From Actinotignum timonense (GTDB lineage: Bacteria > Actinomycetota > Actinomycetes > Actinomycetales > Actinomycetaceae), in contig NZ_JASOKT010000002.1 in the NCBI RefSeq assembly GCF_030216305.1, positions 1 to 64,000 of the forward strand: a stretch of 64,000 bases of DNA, given 5' to 3'. The translations under genes were made by a program, and so were the position numbers. The notes beneath the pieces were generated by a model that made no database searches, was not told where the DNA came from, and saw only the letters and a list, made by a program, of their open reading frames with translations. This document shows positions 8,786 to 16,422 of this stretch, piece by piece (position 1 is the first letter of the stretch; the number at the start of each line of letters is the position of its first letter).

Positions 8786-8931
8786 AACGATTTAGGTGTC
8801 GAGCCCGCGTCCCTGCTGCTCACTGGATGTGTGAAACTACCGCTCATTCCACACTGCCACCCACTGCGAGGCGCGGGACGGCACGTGAGATGTGAATGAA
8901 CCATTATTTGTCCTGGAAATGGGGTGAATGA
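8379..8931. other. Gene-free AT-richer gap
   Basis: No ORF with family features on either strand. The sequence is AT-richer than the core genome and contains the right inverted repeat at 8771-8785. The last ~140 bp presumably carry the promoter of the LAxTG protein gene at 8932, but no clear -35/-10 pair could be fixed. Confidence 0.5.
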
Positions 8932-9939
8932 ATGAAGAAAGCCTTGCTCCGATCACTCGCGGGAGTTGCCGTCGCCTTTCTCTCTTTGAGTATGGTCACC
9001 CCGGTAGCCTTTGGTCTGGGGATTAATGAGCGACTGGAAAATGGCACGGCGCTGCTCGAGAAATCCTCACACATGAGCATCCATTCGGATTGCGATAATG
9101 GCGCAACCAGGCTTAGTGTTACGGAAACGAAACGGAAGTACCGTCTCAAATTCTCTATGAAGGTCGTTCTCACGGATGAGCACGGCACGCCTGGCTTCTG
9201 GGCACCCTTTCTGAAACTGCGCATCAATGACACCTATAACTGTAAGTGGCGCCCGAAACCAGCCGCCAGAGATGAGGAGGGGAATCCCAAAGTTTCTCTG
9301 GGTATACCGCATGACTTCAATTGTGATGGTGAGCTTGACCTAACGAGCGATGCCGAAGCTGGCAAGCCGATAAGGATAACGTACCTCGCGCGCGAGACGC
9401 GCTGGGGGCGCTGGCAAAATGTTGGAACTACCACTTTGGCTGTAGAAAACCACGTCCCTAAGTACCAGCTCAAAATCGATGATAACTACTACGGTGAACC
9501 AACAACCTTTGAGGACCTCAACCTCAACGTTCCAAGCGATAAGTTGACTGCGGGAACTAAAGTATCGATAGTTACGCGAACTCAGGATACGGAAGACGTG
9601 ATTGCCTCGACGGTGCTGAGTGGCGATGCGATGTGCCCACCTCCAGATGTTGATAAGCCCGAGCCTGCCGAACCCGAGAAAGATCAAGAAGGTGGAGAGA
9701 CACCCACTCCTGATCCGATGCCAACGTCGGGTGTGAGTACTCCGCCGTCGGCTCTACTCATTCCCTTACCGAGCTCCACGTCGACGCCGAGTCCCACGCC
9801 CACCCCGAACCACCCGCGTAATACAGGCGGCACCGGCAAGAGCTTGGCCCATACCGGCTCGGTTACCCTGCCCTTGGCTGCGTTCGCCTGCACCCTTATG
9901 GGCGCGGGCATCATGGGTCTGCGAAGGCTGCGTGAATAA
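8932..9939 (+). CDS. Sortase-anchored surface protein (LAHTG)
   Basis: The 335-aa protein has a signal peptide (MKKALLRSLAGVAVAFLSLS, cleavage near VAFG) and an unrecognised ~210-residue exported domain with several cysteines. A Pro/Ser/Thr linker follows (about 225-300). It ends with the sorting signal LAHTG (305-309), a hydrophobic stretch and the charged tail RRLRE. LAxTG is the motif associated with class E sortases in high-GC actinobacteria; no sortase gene is in the window. It stands alone between element remnants and the GIY-YIG gene. The ligand or function is unknown. Confidence 0.8.
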   Translation: MKKALLRSLAGVAVAFLSLSMVTPVAFGLGINERLENGTALLEKSSHMSIHSDCDNGATRLSVTETKRKYRLKFSMKVVLTDEHGTPGFWAPFLKLRINDTYNCKWRPKPAARDEEGNPKVSLGIPHDFNCDGELDLTSDAEAGKPIRITYLARETRWGRWQNVGTTTLAVENHVPKYQLKIDDNYYGEPTTFEDLNLNVPSDKLTAGTKVSIVTRTQDTEDVIASTVLSGDAMCPPPDVDKPEPAEPEKDQEGGETPTPDPMPTSGVSTPPSALLIPLPSSTSTPSPTPTPNHPRNTGGTGKSLAHTGSVTLPLAAFACTLMGAGIMGLRRLRE

Positions 9940-10083
9940 CGAACCCCGGCCGTCTCCAGCCCCGCAGGCTTCTCTCTCGCATAGAATCTGAGAGGAGCAT
10001 TGGCAAATCGGGAGAACCTAGGCGCGGAACGCAGTTACCTCTAGGCAAACTCCAAGTGGAACCCACGGAAAGGCACTGGTGGC

Positions 10084-10992
10084 ATGGTACGCGGCAAAGC
10101 GATTGAGCTGTTCTTGGTGGATGGCACGCCCGGCGGGATCATGACGGCAAGCATCGCCGACTGGACGGGCGTCGTCGTATCTGCACGCCGCGACCAGTTA
10201 TCGGAACTGCTGCACCGCGAGGACGCCCACGGCAACGGCGTCTACCTCCTCCTCGGCGCAGACCCGGACGCCATCGACAACACCTGGTGCTACATCGGCA
10301 AAACCGAAAATTTCAGCGAGCGCCTGCGCACCCACGACCAGCGCAAACCGCAGTGGAACCGGGTCGTCATTATCGGCAGCATGCAAAAATCTTTCAACGA
10401 GGGGCATTGGGGCTACCTGGAGTCGCGCCTCGTGGATATTGCCCAGGCCGCCGAGCGCTGCTCCATGCCCGATAATAAGCAGGTCCCGCGGCTGCGCAAG
10501 CTGTCGGAGGGGCAGCAGGCCTCGGCGGAATCCTTCCTGGATAATGTTAAGGTCATTCTTCCGATTCTCGGCGTGAATGTGCTGCGTTCGCGTTCCACGA
10601 TTCCCGCTGCTCCCGCTCCCGAAACGCCCGCGTCCACGTCCGCGCTATTCCACCTGCGCCAGGCTAATAAAGGGGTGGATGCCACGATGCAGCTGGTGGA
10701 TGGCGAGTATTTCGTTCTCAAAGGTTCGCGCGTCGTCGCCGAATGGCAGCTGCGCGGCGCTTCCGAATCGACGCTCCGTTCCTACACCAGCTACGCCGCG
10801 CTGCATCACAAGCTCGTCGACGATGGTTCCATAAAAATTTCCGGCAGCGCCGCGGTTCTCACCCGCGATATTGCTTTCGGTTCACCTTCCACCGCGGCCG
10901 CGGTGATCCTGGGGCGCTCTTCGAACGGCCGGCGCGAATGGCTCGCGGAAGACGGCCGCACTTTCGGCGAATGGGAGGCGGATAACGCCTAG
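10084..10992 (+). CDS. GIY-YIG nuclease-fold protein with C-terminal DUF4357
   Basis: The 302-aa product has a GIY-YIG fold in its middle: GNGVYLLLG, then WCYIGKTENFSERLRTHDQ with the conserved Arg, and a Glu in GYLESRLVDIA. The C-terminal DUF4357 ends SPSTAAAVILGRSSNGRREW...GEW. The MVRGKAIELFLVDGTP opening is characteristic, so ATG 10084 is kept although the nearest SD (GAAAGG) is ~10 nt away. Related proteins occur in many bacteria and are sometimes annotated as restriction-like accessory nucleases. The target is unknown. Confidence 0.85.
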   Translation: MVRGKAIELFLVDGTPGGIMTASIADWTGVVVSARRDQLSELLHREDAHGNGVYLLLGADPDAIDNTWCYIGKTENFSERLRTHDQRKPQWNRVVIIGSMQKSFNEGHWGYLESRLVDIAQAAERCSMPDNKQVPRLRKLSEGQQASAESFLDNVKVILPILGVNVLRSRSTIPAAPAPETPASTSALFHLRQANKGVDATMQLVDGEYFVLKGSRVVAEWQLRGASESTLRSYTSYAALHHKLVDDGSIKISGSAAVLTRDIAFGSPSTAAAVILGRSSNGRREWLAEDGRTFGEWEADNA

Positions 10993-11021
10993 GAGCGCGC
11001 GCGGGTGCGCGCGATATTAGT

Positions 11022-11075
11022 ACGACGACGCCGCGCCTGCCGCGCCGCGTGCCCGCTTGGCTATCACCGCAACCC
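11022..11075 (+). repeat. Dispersed REP-like repeat, copy B
   Basis: About 54 bp, nearly identical to copy C at 14902-14957. It starts ACGACGACGCCGCGCCTGCC and ends with TTGGCTATCACCGCAACCCGC-like sequence. It lies between the convergent GIY-YIG and cystine ATPase genes. Confidence 0.75.
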
Positions 11076-11125
11076 GCGCCGCGCCAGAAACCGCCCGGTG
11101 CCGCAAGCCCCGCCGCGCCGCGCTC

Positions 11126-11872
11126 CTACAAGTTTTCTGACGGGTCGTACACCGATAGGAATTTCACGATGCGCTCGTTGTTCGAGGTGAAGAAATCTTC
11201 CGGGGCGCCCTCGTATTGGATGTGGCCCGCGTCCAAGAAAACCACCTGGTCTGCCACGCGCCTGGTGAAATTCATATCGTGGCTCACCACGATCAAGCCC
11301 TGACCCTGGCGGGCCAGTTCGGATAAAACCTTGGACACTTCGGCCGCGAGCTCCGGATCCAGCGCTGAGGTTGGTTCGTCGCAGAGCAGATACTTCGGGC
11401 GCATCGCTAGCGCGCGGGCGATTGCCGCTCGCTGGGCCTGGCCGCCAGAAAGCTCGGCAGGATAAGCATCTGTTTTCGCACTGAGGCCAACTCGCTCAAG
11501 CAAAGCGTCGCTGTCGGCACGCGCGGCTTTCGGGTCTTTTCCGTGCAGTCGTGGCGCAAGTTCAACGTTCTCGCGGACGGTCAGGTGCGGGAACAGGTGA
11601 AAACCCTGGAAAACCATGGCGGAATGCGAACGGATTTTTTCTTTATCGGTGCGTGTGACCTGCGCGGGGAAGGTGAGCAAGAAATCCTCAACCCGGATGC
11701 TCCCGGAATTGGGGATCTCCAGCAGGTTCAACGTGCGCAGCAGCGTGGATTTACCGGAACCGGATGGGCCCACGATCACGGTGGTCTTGCCGGGAGAAAA
11801 GCTCGCGGTGACGCCCGCTAAGGCGTGGATATCAGTGCCGAATGTTTTAGCTAGGTCTTTAATCTCAATCAT
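11126..11872 (-). CDS. Polar amino-acid (cystine-type) ABC transporter ATPase
   Basis: The 248-aa ATPase drives the importer encoded just upstream. All motifs are intact: Walker [11 protein letters not shown]-loop VFQGFHLFPH, signature LSGGQAQRAAIARAL, Walker B/D-loop LLCDEPTSALDPE and H-loop VSHDM. It belongs to the GlnQ/TcyC family. The start overlaps the end of the permease gene by 8 bp, so it is the last gene of the order PLP enzyme, binding protein, permease, ATPase. Cystine is inferred from the binding protein and from the neighbouring sulfur enzyme. Confidence 0.93.
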   Translation of the reverse strand: MIEIKDLAKTFGTDIHALAGVTASFSPGKTTVIVGPSGSGKSTLLRTLNLLEIPNSGSIRVEDFLLTFPAQVTRTDKEKIRSHSAMVFQGFHLFPHLTVRENVELAPRLHGKDPKAARADSDALLERVGLSAKTDAYPAELSGGQAQRAAIARALAMRPKYLLCDEPTSALDPELAAEVSKVLSELARQGQGLIVVSHDMNFTRRVADQVVFLDAGHIQYEGAPEDFFTSNNERIVKFLSVYDPSENL

Positions 11873-12533
11873 TTTTCACCACGTGCTTGGAGGTTTTCTT
11901 TTCCAGGTATGCCTGCAGCCAGGTCAGCAGCGTGCAGATAGCGAGGTAAATCGCCGCAACTTCAACGTAAAGTACCAGGGGCTCATAGACGCGCGCGGTG
12001 ATCTGCTGGCCGATCTGGAAAACATCGGAAATAGTGATAACGGATGCCAGCGAAGTCGATTTCACCAGGTTCACGAACTCGTTACTGATAGAAGGAAGCG
12101 CGATCCTCCAGATCTGCGGGCCAATAACGTGCCGCAGTGTTTGCCAATGCGTGAGCCGCAAGGTGGATGCGGCCTCCCACTGGCCGGAAGGGATGGAGAG
12201 CTGAGCCCCGCGGATTCCCTCGGAAATATACGCGCCGGTATTGAGCGAAAAAGTGATGATCGCGGCGAGCCAGGCCGATAGCGTGATGCCAACCTTGGGA
12301 AGCCCGAAAAAGACGATAAATAGCTGTACGAGGAGCGGGGTGCCGCGGAAAATCCAGACATAGAACCACGCTATGGCCCGAGCTATCCGACTCTTCGATA
12401 GCCGCAGCTGGGCGGTGATGATGCCCAACACGAGCGCAATCGCGAAAGAAATGAGCGAAAGCGGAATCGTAACTTTTAACGTGGCTTCTAAGAGTTGCGG
12501 AAAAGACTCGAGCCATAGCGTGATCGTATTCAT
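11865..12533 (-). CDS. Polar amino-acid (cystine-type) ABC transporter permease
   Basis: The 222-aa integral membrane subunit of the HisM/GlnP family (His/Glu/Gln/Arg/opine type) has about five TM helices. The EAA loop EAASTLRLTHWQTLRHVIGPQ contacts the ATPase. It begins MNTITLWLESFPQLLEATLK. The genes on each side encode its partners, with 20 nt separating it from the binding-protein gene. A single permease gene suggests a homodimeric channel, as in TcyB/GlnP-type systems. Confidence 0.92.
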   Translation of the reverse strand: MNTITLWLESFPQLLEATLKVTIPLSLISFAIALVLGIITAQLRLSKSRIARAIAWFYVWIFRGTPLLVQLFIVFFGLPKVGITLSAWLAAIITFSLNTGAYISEGIRGAQLSIPSGQWEAASTLRLTHWQTLRHVIGPQIWRIALPSISNEFVNLVKSTSLASVITISDVFQIGQQITARVYEPLVLYVEVAAIYLAICTLLTWLQAYLEKKTSKHVVKND

Positions 12534-12553
12534 GACGTACCTTTTATATGGGC

Positions 12554-13333
12554 TTAGTTAGGCGAAATATCTTCGCCGATGTACTTTTCGAAGATCTGTG
12601 CGTACGAGCCATTGCTGAGGCCCTTGGCAATAGATTCGTTCAGTTTGTCCTTGAGGGGATCGGAGCCCTTGGCTAGCATGACCGAAATCTGGACCGGCTC
12701 GCCGCCGGGAACTTTGATGCCGTCCAGACCGGTAGCGGTGGTCTTCTTCAGGAAGTCAGAAACCGTCACCACGTCGTTCACCGTGCAGTCTGCCTGGCCG
12801 TTAATGACCAGCTGGGTTGATTCTGAAAAACCTTGGGTGGGTACGATCTCGGCGCCGGCCGCGGCGGCAGTCTGGCCGTAGTCGGACGAGGGAGTCTGGG
12901 CGCACTTCTTGCCTTTCAGATCCTCCAACTTGGTAATACCGGCGCCCTTTTTCACCAGAATCTCGGAACGAGAAATGGCGTAAGGGTTGGTGAAATCGTA
13001 TTTCTGCCGGCGTTCTTCGGTCGGGTTAATGTTATTGATGACGATGTCATATTTGCCCGTATCAAGACCGGCAATGAGCGAATCCCATTTTGTTTCAACG
13101 AATTCGGGTTCAACGCCGAGATCTTGGGCGATGAGCTTGGCAATTTCTACTTCAAAGCCCACCAGTTTGCCCGATTCGTCATGGTAGCCGTAGGGCACGA
13201 AGGTGCCCTCGATACCCACTTTGAGTTTTCCGGATTCTTCCACCTGGGCGAGCGCGTCTTTCTTGGCTCCGCAACCGCTCAGTACGGTCGCAGCGGCAAG
13301 GCCGGCAGCCAGCACCTTAAATATTTTCTTCAT
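12554..13333 (-). CDS. Cystine/polar amino-acid binding lipoprotein
   Basis: The 259-aa lipoprotein (MKKIFKVLAAGLAAATVLSGC) is tethered outside the membrane. The periplasmic-binding-protein type 3 fold shows GTFVPYGYHDESGKLVGFEVE, then KYDIVINNINPTEERRQKY DFTNPY-type ligand-site sequence and a cysteine pair (KKCAQ, ADCTV). The INPTEER stretch is typical of cystine binders such as TcyA/FliY, so cystine is the likely ligand; other polar amino acids cannot be excluded. Its ribosome site (AAGGGAACC) is the last of four degenerate copies in the 13337-13465 repeat block. Confidence 0.88.
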   Translation of the reverse strand: MKKIFKVLAAGLAAATVLSGCGAKKDALAQVEESGKLKVGIEGTFVPYGYHDESGKLVGFEVEIAKLIAQDLGVEPEFVETKWDSLIAGLDTGKYDIVINNINPTEERRQKYDFTNPYAISRSEILVKKGAGITKLEDLKGKKCAQTPSSDYGQTAAAAGAEIVPTQGFSESTQLVINGQADCTVNDVVTVSDFLKKTTATGLDGIKVPGGEPVQISVMLAKGSDPLKDKLNESIAKGLSNGSYAQIFEKYIGEDISPN

Positions 13334-13336
13334 TGT

Positions 13337-13465
13337 GGTTCCCTTAATTGATGGTTGGGGTGATTAATAGTTTGGGTACCTGATGGTTCCCTTTGATCGA
13401 TGGGTCGGGTATTTGATGCTTCCCTCAATCGAGGGTTCAGATAATCGATGGTTCCTTTAATCGAT
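13337..13465. repeat. Four decayed copies of a stop/SD-like unit
   Basis: Units of the form GGTTCCCTTTAATCGAT (on the + strand) lie at 13337, 13385, 13418 and 13450. Read on the - strand they give ATCGATTAAAGGGAACC: the last codons and stop of the PLP-enzyme gene followed by a purine-rich SD-like motif. The copy at 13337 provides the binding-protein gene's ribosome site. Confidence 0.6.
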
Positions 13466-14608
13466 AGCGGACAGGGCATTTTCTAGGTCGGCCTTGAGGT
13501 CGTGAGCATCCTCAATACCAACGGATAAGCGCAGCAGGCGATCAGAGATGCCCGCCTTTTCGCGTTCTTCCGGGGTGAGATTTTCGTGGATCATGCTTGC
13601 CGGGTGGCAGATCAGAGTTTCCACGGAGCCCAGGGAAACCGCGAAGCGCATAAGCTTCAAATTCTTTGCGAAGGCATGGAAGTCGATACCTTCAGCGAGC
13701 TCGAAGGCGAAGAGCGCGCCGTCGCCGCGGGATTGGCGCGCGTGAATCTCCTTTTCTTTGGGGGAATACCAGCCCGGAGCCAATACCCGGGAAACTGCAG
13801 GGTGATTTTCAAGGTAGCCCCGCAGGATTGCGGCGTTTTCTTGCTGCCGGTCGAGCCTGATAACAAGTGTTTTCAACCCGCGCAGAATCGAATAAGAATC
13901 GAAGGGGGAGAGGGGATTGCCCAGTGCCTTGGAAGCGATTTTCAGGCTGGCGTACCAGGCGTCGTCGTTCGTTAATATGAATCCCGCTAAAACGTCCGAG
14001 TGCCCACCAAAATACTTTGTGCCCGAGTACACCACGGCGTCTGCGCCCAGTTCCAGGGGCTTTTGCAGGTATGCGGTTGAGAACGTATTATCCACAACTA
14101 CCTTGGCATTAACCTTTTTCGCCAAAGCCACGACATGTGAAATATCGGTCACCCGCAGGGTGGGATTCGTTGGTGATTCCAGAAATACCAGCGCGGTATC
14201 CTCGGGAATCTCGGTCAATTCGTTGAAATCGTCGACGAACTCGGCAGTTATCCCGCGGCGGGCGAAAAATTCATCAACAAAGAGGAACGTGCCCCCGTAC
14301 ACCGATGAGGTAAGCAAAACCCGGTCGCCTGTGGTCAGGGAGGAAAATACCGTTGCGGTTGCGGCCATTCCGGTGGCGAAAGCCAGGGCGTGCTCGGCGC
14401 CTTCCACGTACGCAACCGCGGATTCCACAGAGCCGCGGGTCGGGTTGGAGCTGCGCTGATACCCGTACGGTCCGGCCGAGCCGTCGGTGGGCTGCTCGAA
14501 CGTGGAGGCCAAATAAATGGGTGGGATGACCGCACGGTACTGGTCATCCGGGCGCGATGCGGAGTAATCGTTAACAACTCGGGTGGCAAAAGATAGGTTT
14601 TTAGGCAT
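13457..14608 (-). CDS. Cystathionine gamma-synthase/lyase-family PLP enzyme
   Basis: The 383-aa enzyme of the Cys/Met-metabolism PLP family (MetB/CGL/MetC type) has NPTRGSVESAVAYVEGAEHALAF-type cofactor phosphate-site residues. VVDNTF holds the cofactor-binding Asp, and SGTKYFGGHSD holds the Schiff-base lysine. The sequence alone does not separate synthase from lyase or from methionine gamma-lyase. Being first in the same-strand set with a cystine-type transporter favours cysteine/methionine interconversion. The start is ATG 14608, with an inverted repeat GGATA/TATCC upstream (14649-14662) that could be an operator. Confidence 0.88.
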   Translation of the reverse strand: MPKNLSFATRVVNDYSASRPDDQYRAVIPPIYLASTFEQPTDGSAGPYGYQRSSNPTRGSVESAVAYVEGAEHALAFATGMAATATVFSSLTTGDRVLLTSSVYGGTFLFVDEFFARRGITAEFVDDFNELTEIPEDTALVFLESPTNPTLRVTDISHVVALAKKVNAKVVVDNTFSTAYLQKPLELGADAVVYSGTKYFGGHSDVLAGFILTNDDAWYASLKIASKALGNPLSPFDSYSILRGLKTLVIRLDRQQENAAILRGYLENHPAVSRVLAPGWYSPKEKEIHARQSRGDGALFAFELAEGIDFHAFAKNLKLMRFAVSLGSVETLICHPASMIHENLTPEEREKAGISDRLLRLSVGIEDAHDLKADLENALSAID

Positions 14609-14648
14609 AGTTAATCCATTTTTGGGTGTTTTGGGTGCGTGAAATTGC

Positions 14649-14662
14649 GGATACTGCTATCC
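14649..14662. promoter_or_regulatory. Possible operator upstream of the sulfur gene cluster
   Basis: A perfect short inverted repeat GGATA-N4-TATCC lies about 41 nt upstream of the PLP-enzyme start. No matching known sulfur-regulator consensus is claimed. Confidence 0.25.
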
Positions 14663-15005
14663 GAAAAATGAGGGAATTGTGCCCACTACGGGCGATGTGG
14701 CGATGAAAATGCTCTAGCTGAATTTAGCGGCACATACACATTCGCATGCACATACACATGCAGGTACCCAGAGCCATGGAGGCGGATACGAATGCAGCGG
14801 TGTTATGAGCCATGGTTGAAAGGGTAATGGCAAATCGCGCGAGACGCAAACTGGGTGAGGAAAACCGTTTGTGGTTTTCAACTCGTTGAGCTGCGGTAAT
14901 AACGACGACGCCGCGCCTGCCGCGCGGTATGCCCGTTTGGCTATCACCGCAACCCGCCCGGTGCACCTGTTTTTCGCTCCAACTCTCCCTTGCGCCCCGC
15001 ACTCC
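14663..15005. other. Gene-free gap with short direct repeats
   Basis: No credible gene. It holds two exact copies of GCACATACACAT (14730-14741 and 14748-14759, 18-bp period) and the dispersed repeat copy C at 14902-14957. Confidence 0.6.
14902..14957 (+). repeat. Dispersed REP-like repeat, copy C
   Basis: About 56 bp, matching copy B (11022-11075) with only a few changes and small indels. It shares its first 22 bases with copy A (5404). It lies in the divergent gap between the PLP-enzyme gene and padR. Confidence 0.75.
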
Positions 15006-15064
15006 TTGCGCACCCCGCACCCACCACTATACACTCGGTGACTAGTAGAACTAGTTACTGAGTG
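15006..15064 (+). promoter_or_regulatory. padR-ABC promoter with PadR-type operator
   Basis: TTGCGC (15006-15011), 16 nt and TATACA (15028-15033) form a promoter. An imperfect 14-bp inverted repeat follows it: CACTCGGTGACTAG (15032-15045) with CTAGTTACTGAGTG (15051-15064), 12 of 14 positions paired. Its place over the predicted start point, directly before padR, fits autorepression by the PadR dimer. Confidence 0.6.
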
Positions 15065-15080
15065 AATAGTTGGTATCGGA

Positions 15081-15602
15081 ATGGAAGTTCAGTACGCATT
15101 CCTCGGTTTGCTTACCCGCGAACCGAATTACGGCTACGAGTTGAAAAAGCTCTACGACCGCTACTTCGCGGGCGATAAGCCGATTTTGGCCGGTCAGGTG
15201 TACGCCACCCTGGCGCGGCTGGCCCGCGATGCCAAGGTGGCGCAGGTGGATGTTCACGAAAGTTCGGGTGGCCCGAGCCGCACGCGCTACGCCCTCACCA
15301 CCACCGGGGAGCGCTCCTTGCGTGAATGGCTCGCCACCCCGGAAGTCCCGGCGCTCGCTCTCCAAGAAGACCTCTATTTCAAAACGATTCTTTCGCTCCT
15401 CGTCACCGGCGATGCCTCCGGCTACCTCAAAGCGCAGCGGGCCACCCACCAGCAGCGCATGCGCGAACTCACCACCCGCAAACAAAACGCCCCGCTGGCC
15501 GAAAAACTTCTTCTCGACAGCGCCATTTTCCATATCGAGGCTGATCTGCGGTGGATCCAATTGACCTCCTCGCGCCTCGACCAGCTCAAGGAGGAGCTAT
15601 GA
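15081..15602 (+). CDS. PadR-family transcriptional regulator
   Basis: The 173-aa DNA-binding repressor has an N-terminal PadR winged helix (MEVQYAFLGLLTREPNYGYELKKLYD..., with the wing near GPSRTRYALTTTGERSLREW). A C-terminal helical dimerisation region (VirR_alpha-like, about 90-173) follows. PadR proteins often repress an adjacent ABC exporter and release DNA on binding its substrate. Here the gene overlaps the ABC ATPase start by four bases (ATGA), and an inverted repeat at 15032-15064 covers the promoter. The likely signal is an antibiotic or envelope stress, which is inference. Confidence 0.9.
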   Translation: MEVQYAFLGLLTREPNYGYELKKLYDRYFAGDKPILAGQVYATLARLARDAKVAQVDVHESSGGPSRTRYALTTTGERSLREWLATPEVPALALQEDLYFKTILSLLVTGDASGYLKAQRATHQQRMRELTTRKQNAPLAEKLLLDSAIFHIEADLRWIQLTSSRLDQLKEEL

Positions 15603-16420
15603 GCAATACCGCTATGACTAGCATCGGCACGGGCGCACCAAGCGCTACGGGAGCACCGAGCGCGAGCAATATCATCCTTTCCGCCCGCGACCTCGCGAAA
15701 AGTTACGGCAAAACCGCGGCCTTGCGCGGCGTCAGCGTGGATATTCGCCGCGGGGAAGTCCTGGCCATTATGGGGCCCTCCGGATCGGGCAAATCGACCC
15801 TGCTCCACGCGCTGGCCGGCATCGAACTTCCCGATAGCGGCACGGTCACCTACTTCGGCCCGGTCCCGGCGGACCGGCGCAGCGCTCCGGATGCCGCGGC
15901 CGCACGCCAGCTCGCGAGCCAGTCCGGCGCCCCGGCCCCCGAAACCCACCCCCGCGAGCTCACCGCGCTTTCCGATAACGACCGCACCCGGCTGCGCCGC
16001 GAGGATTTCGGCTTCGTTTTCCAATTCAGCCAGCTCATCCCGGAGCTCACCGCCCTGGATAATATCGCGGTGCCGCTCCTCCTGGGCGGCACCAAGAAGC
16101 GCGCCGCCTACGCCACCGCCTACCGCTGGCTCGAACGCGTCGGCCTGGCGGACCACGCGAAGGCCCTACCTGGCGAAATGTCCGGCGGGGAAGCCCAACG
16201 CATCGCCATCGCCCGCGCGCTGAGCCCGCACCCCAGCATCCTTTTCGCCGACGAACCCACCGGTTCCCTCGATTCCCTCAACTCTGAATACGTCATGAGC
16301 GGCCTGGTCCAACTGGCCCGCGAACACGCCATGACCGTGGTGCTCGTCACCCACGAACCGACCATCGCCGCCTACGCGGACCGCGAGATCATCGTCCGCG
16401 ACGGAATCCTGGAGGCATAA
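15599..16420 (+). CDS. ABC exporter ATPase (MacB/LolD-like)
   Basis: The 273-aa ATPase pairs with the FtsX-type permease downstream. It has Walker [11 protein letters not shown]-loop [12 protein letters not shown], signature [15 protein letters not shown], Walker [13 protein letters not shown] and H-loop VTHE. A ~55-residue insertion rich in Pro/Ala between Walker A and the Q-loop is longer than usual. ATG 15599 overlaps the padR stop (ATGA) and has GGAGGAG upstream; the reading extends upstream without a better start. It is the middle gene of a padR-ATPase-permease operon. Confidence 0.92.
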   Translation: MSNTAMTSIGTGAPSATGAPSASNIILSARDLAKSYGKTAALRGVSVDIRRGEVLAIMGPSGSGKSTLLHALAGIELPDSGTVTYFGPVPADRRSAPDAAAARQLASQSGAPAPETHPRELTALSDNDRTRLRREDFGFVFQFSQLIPELTALDNIAVPLLLGGTKKRAAYATAYRWLERVGLADHAKALPGEMSGGEAQRIAIARALSPHPSILFADEPTGSLDSLNSEYVMSGLVQLAREHAMTVVLVTHEPTIAAYADREIIVRDGILEA

Positions 16421-16422
16421 CC

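Noticed and set aside
14609..14720. SAM or other riboswitch upstream of the PLP-enzyme/cystine operon
   Set aside because: No conserved riboswitch core was visible; only a short inverted repeat is present.
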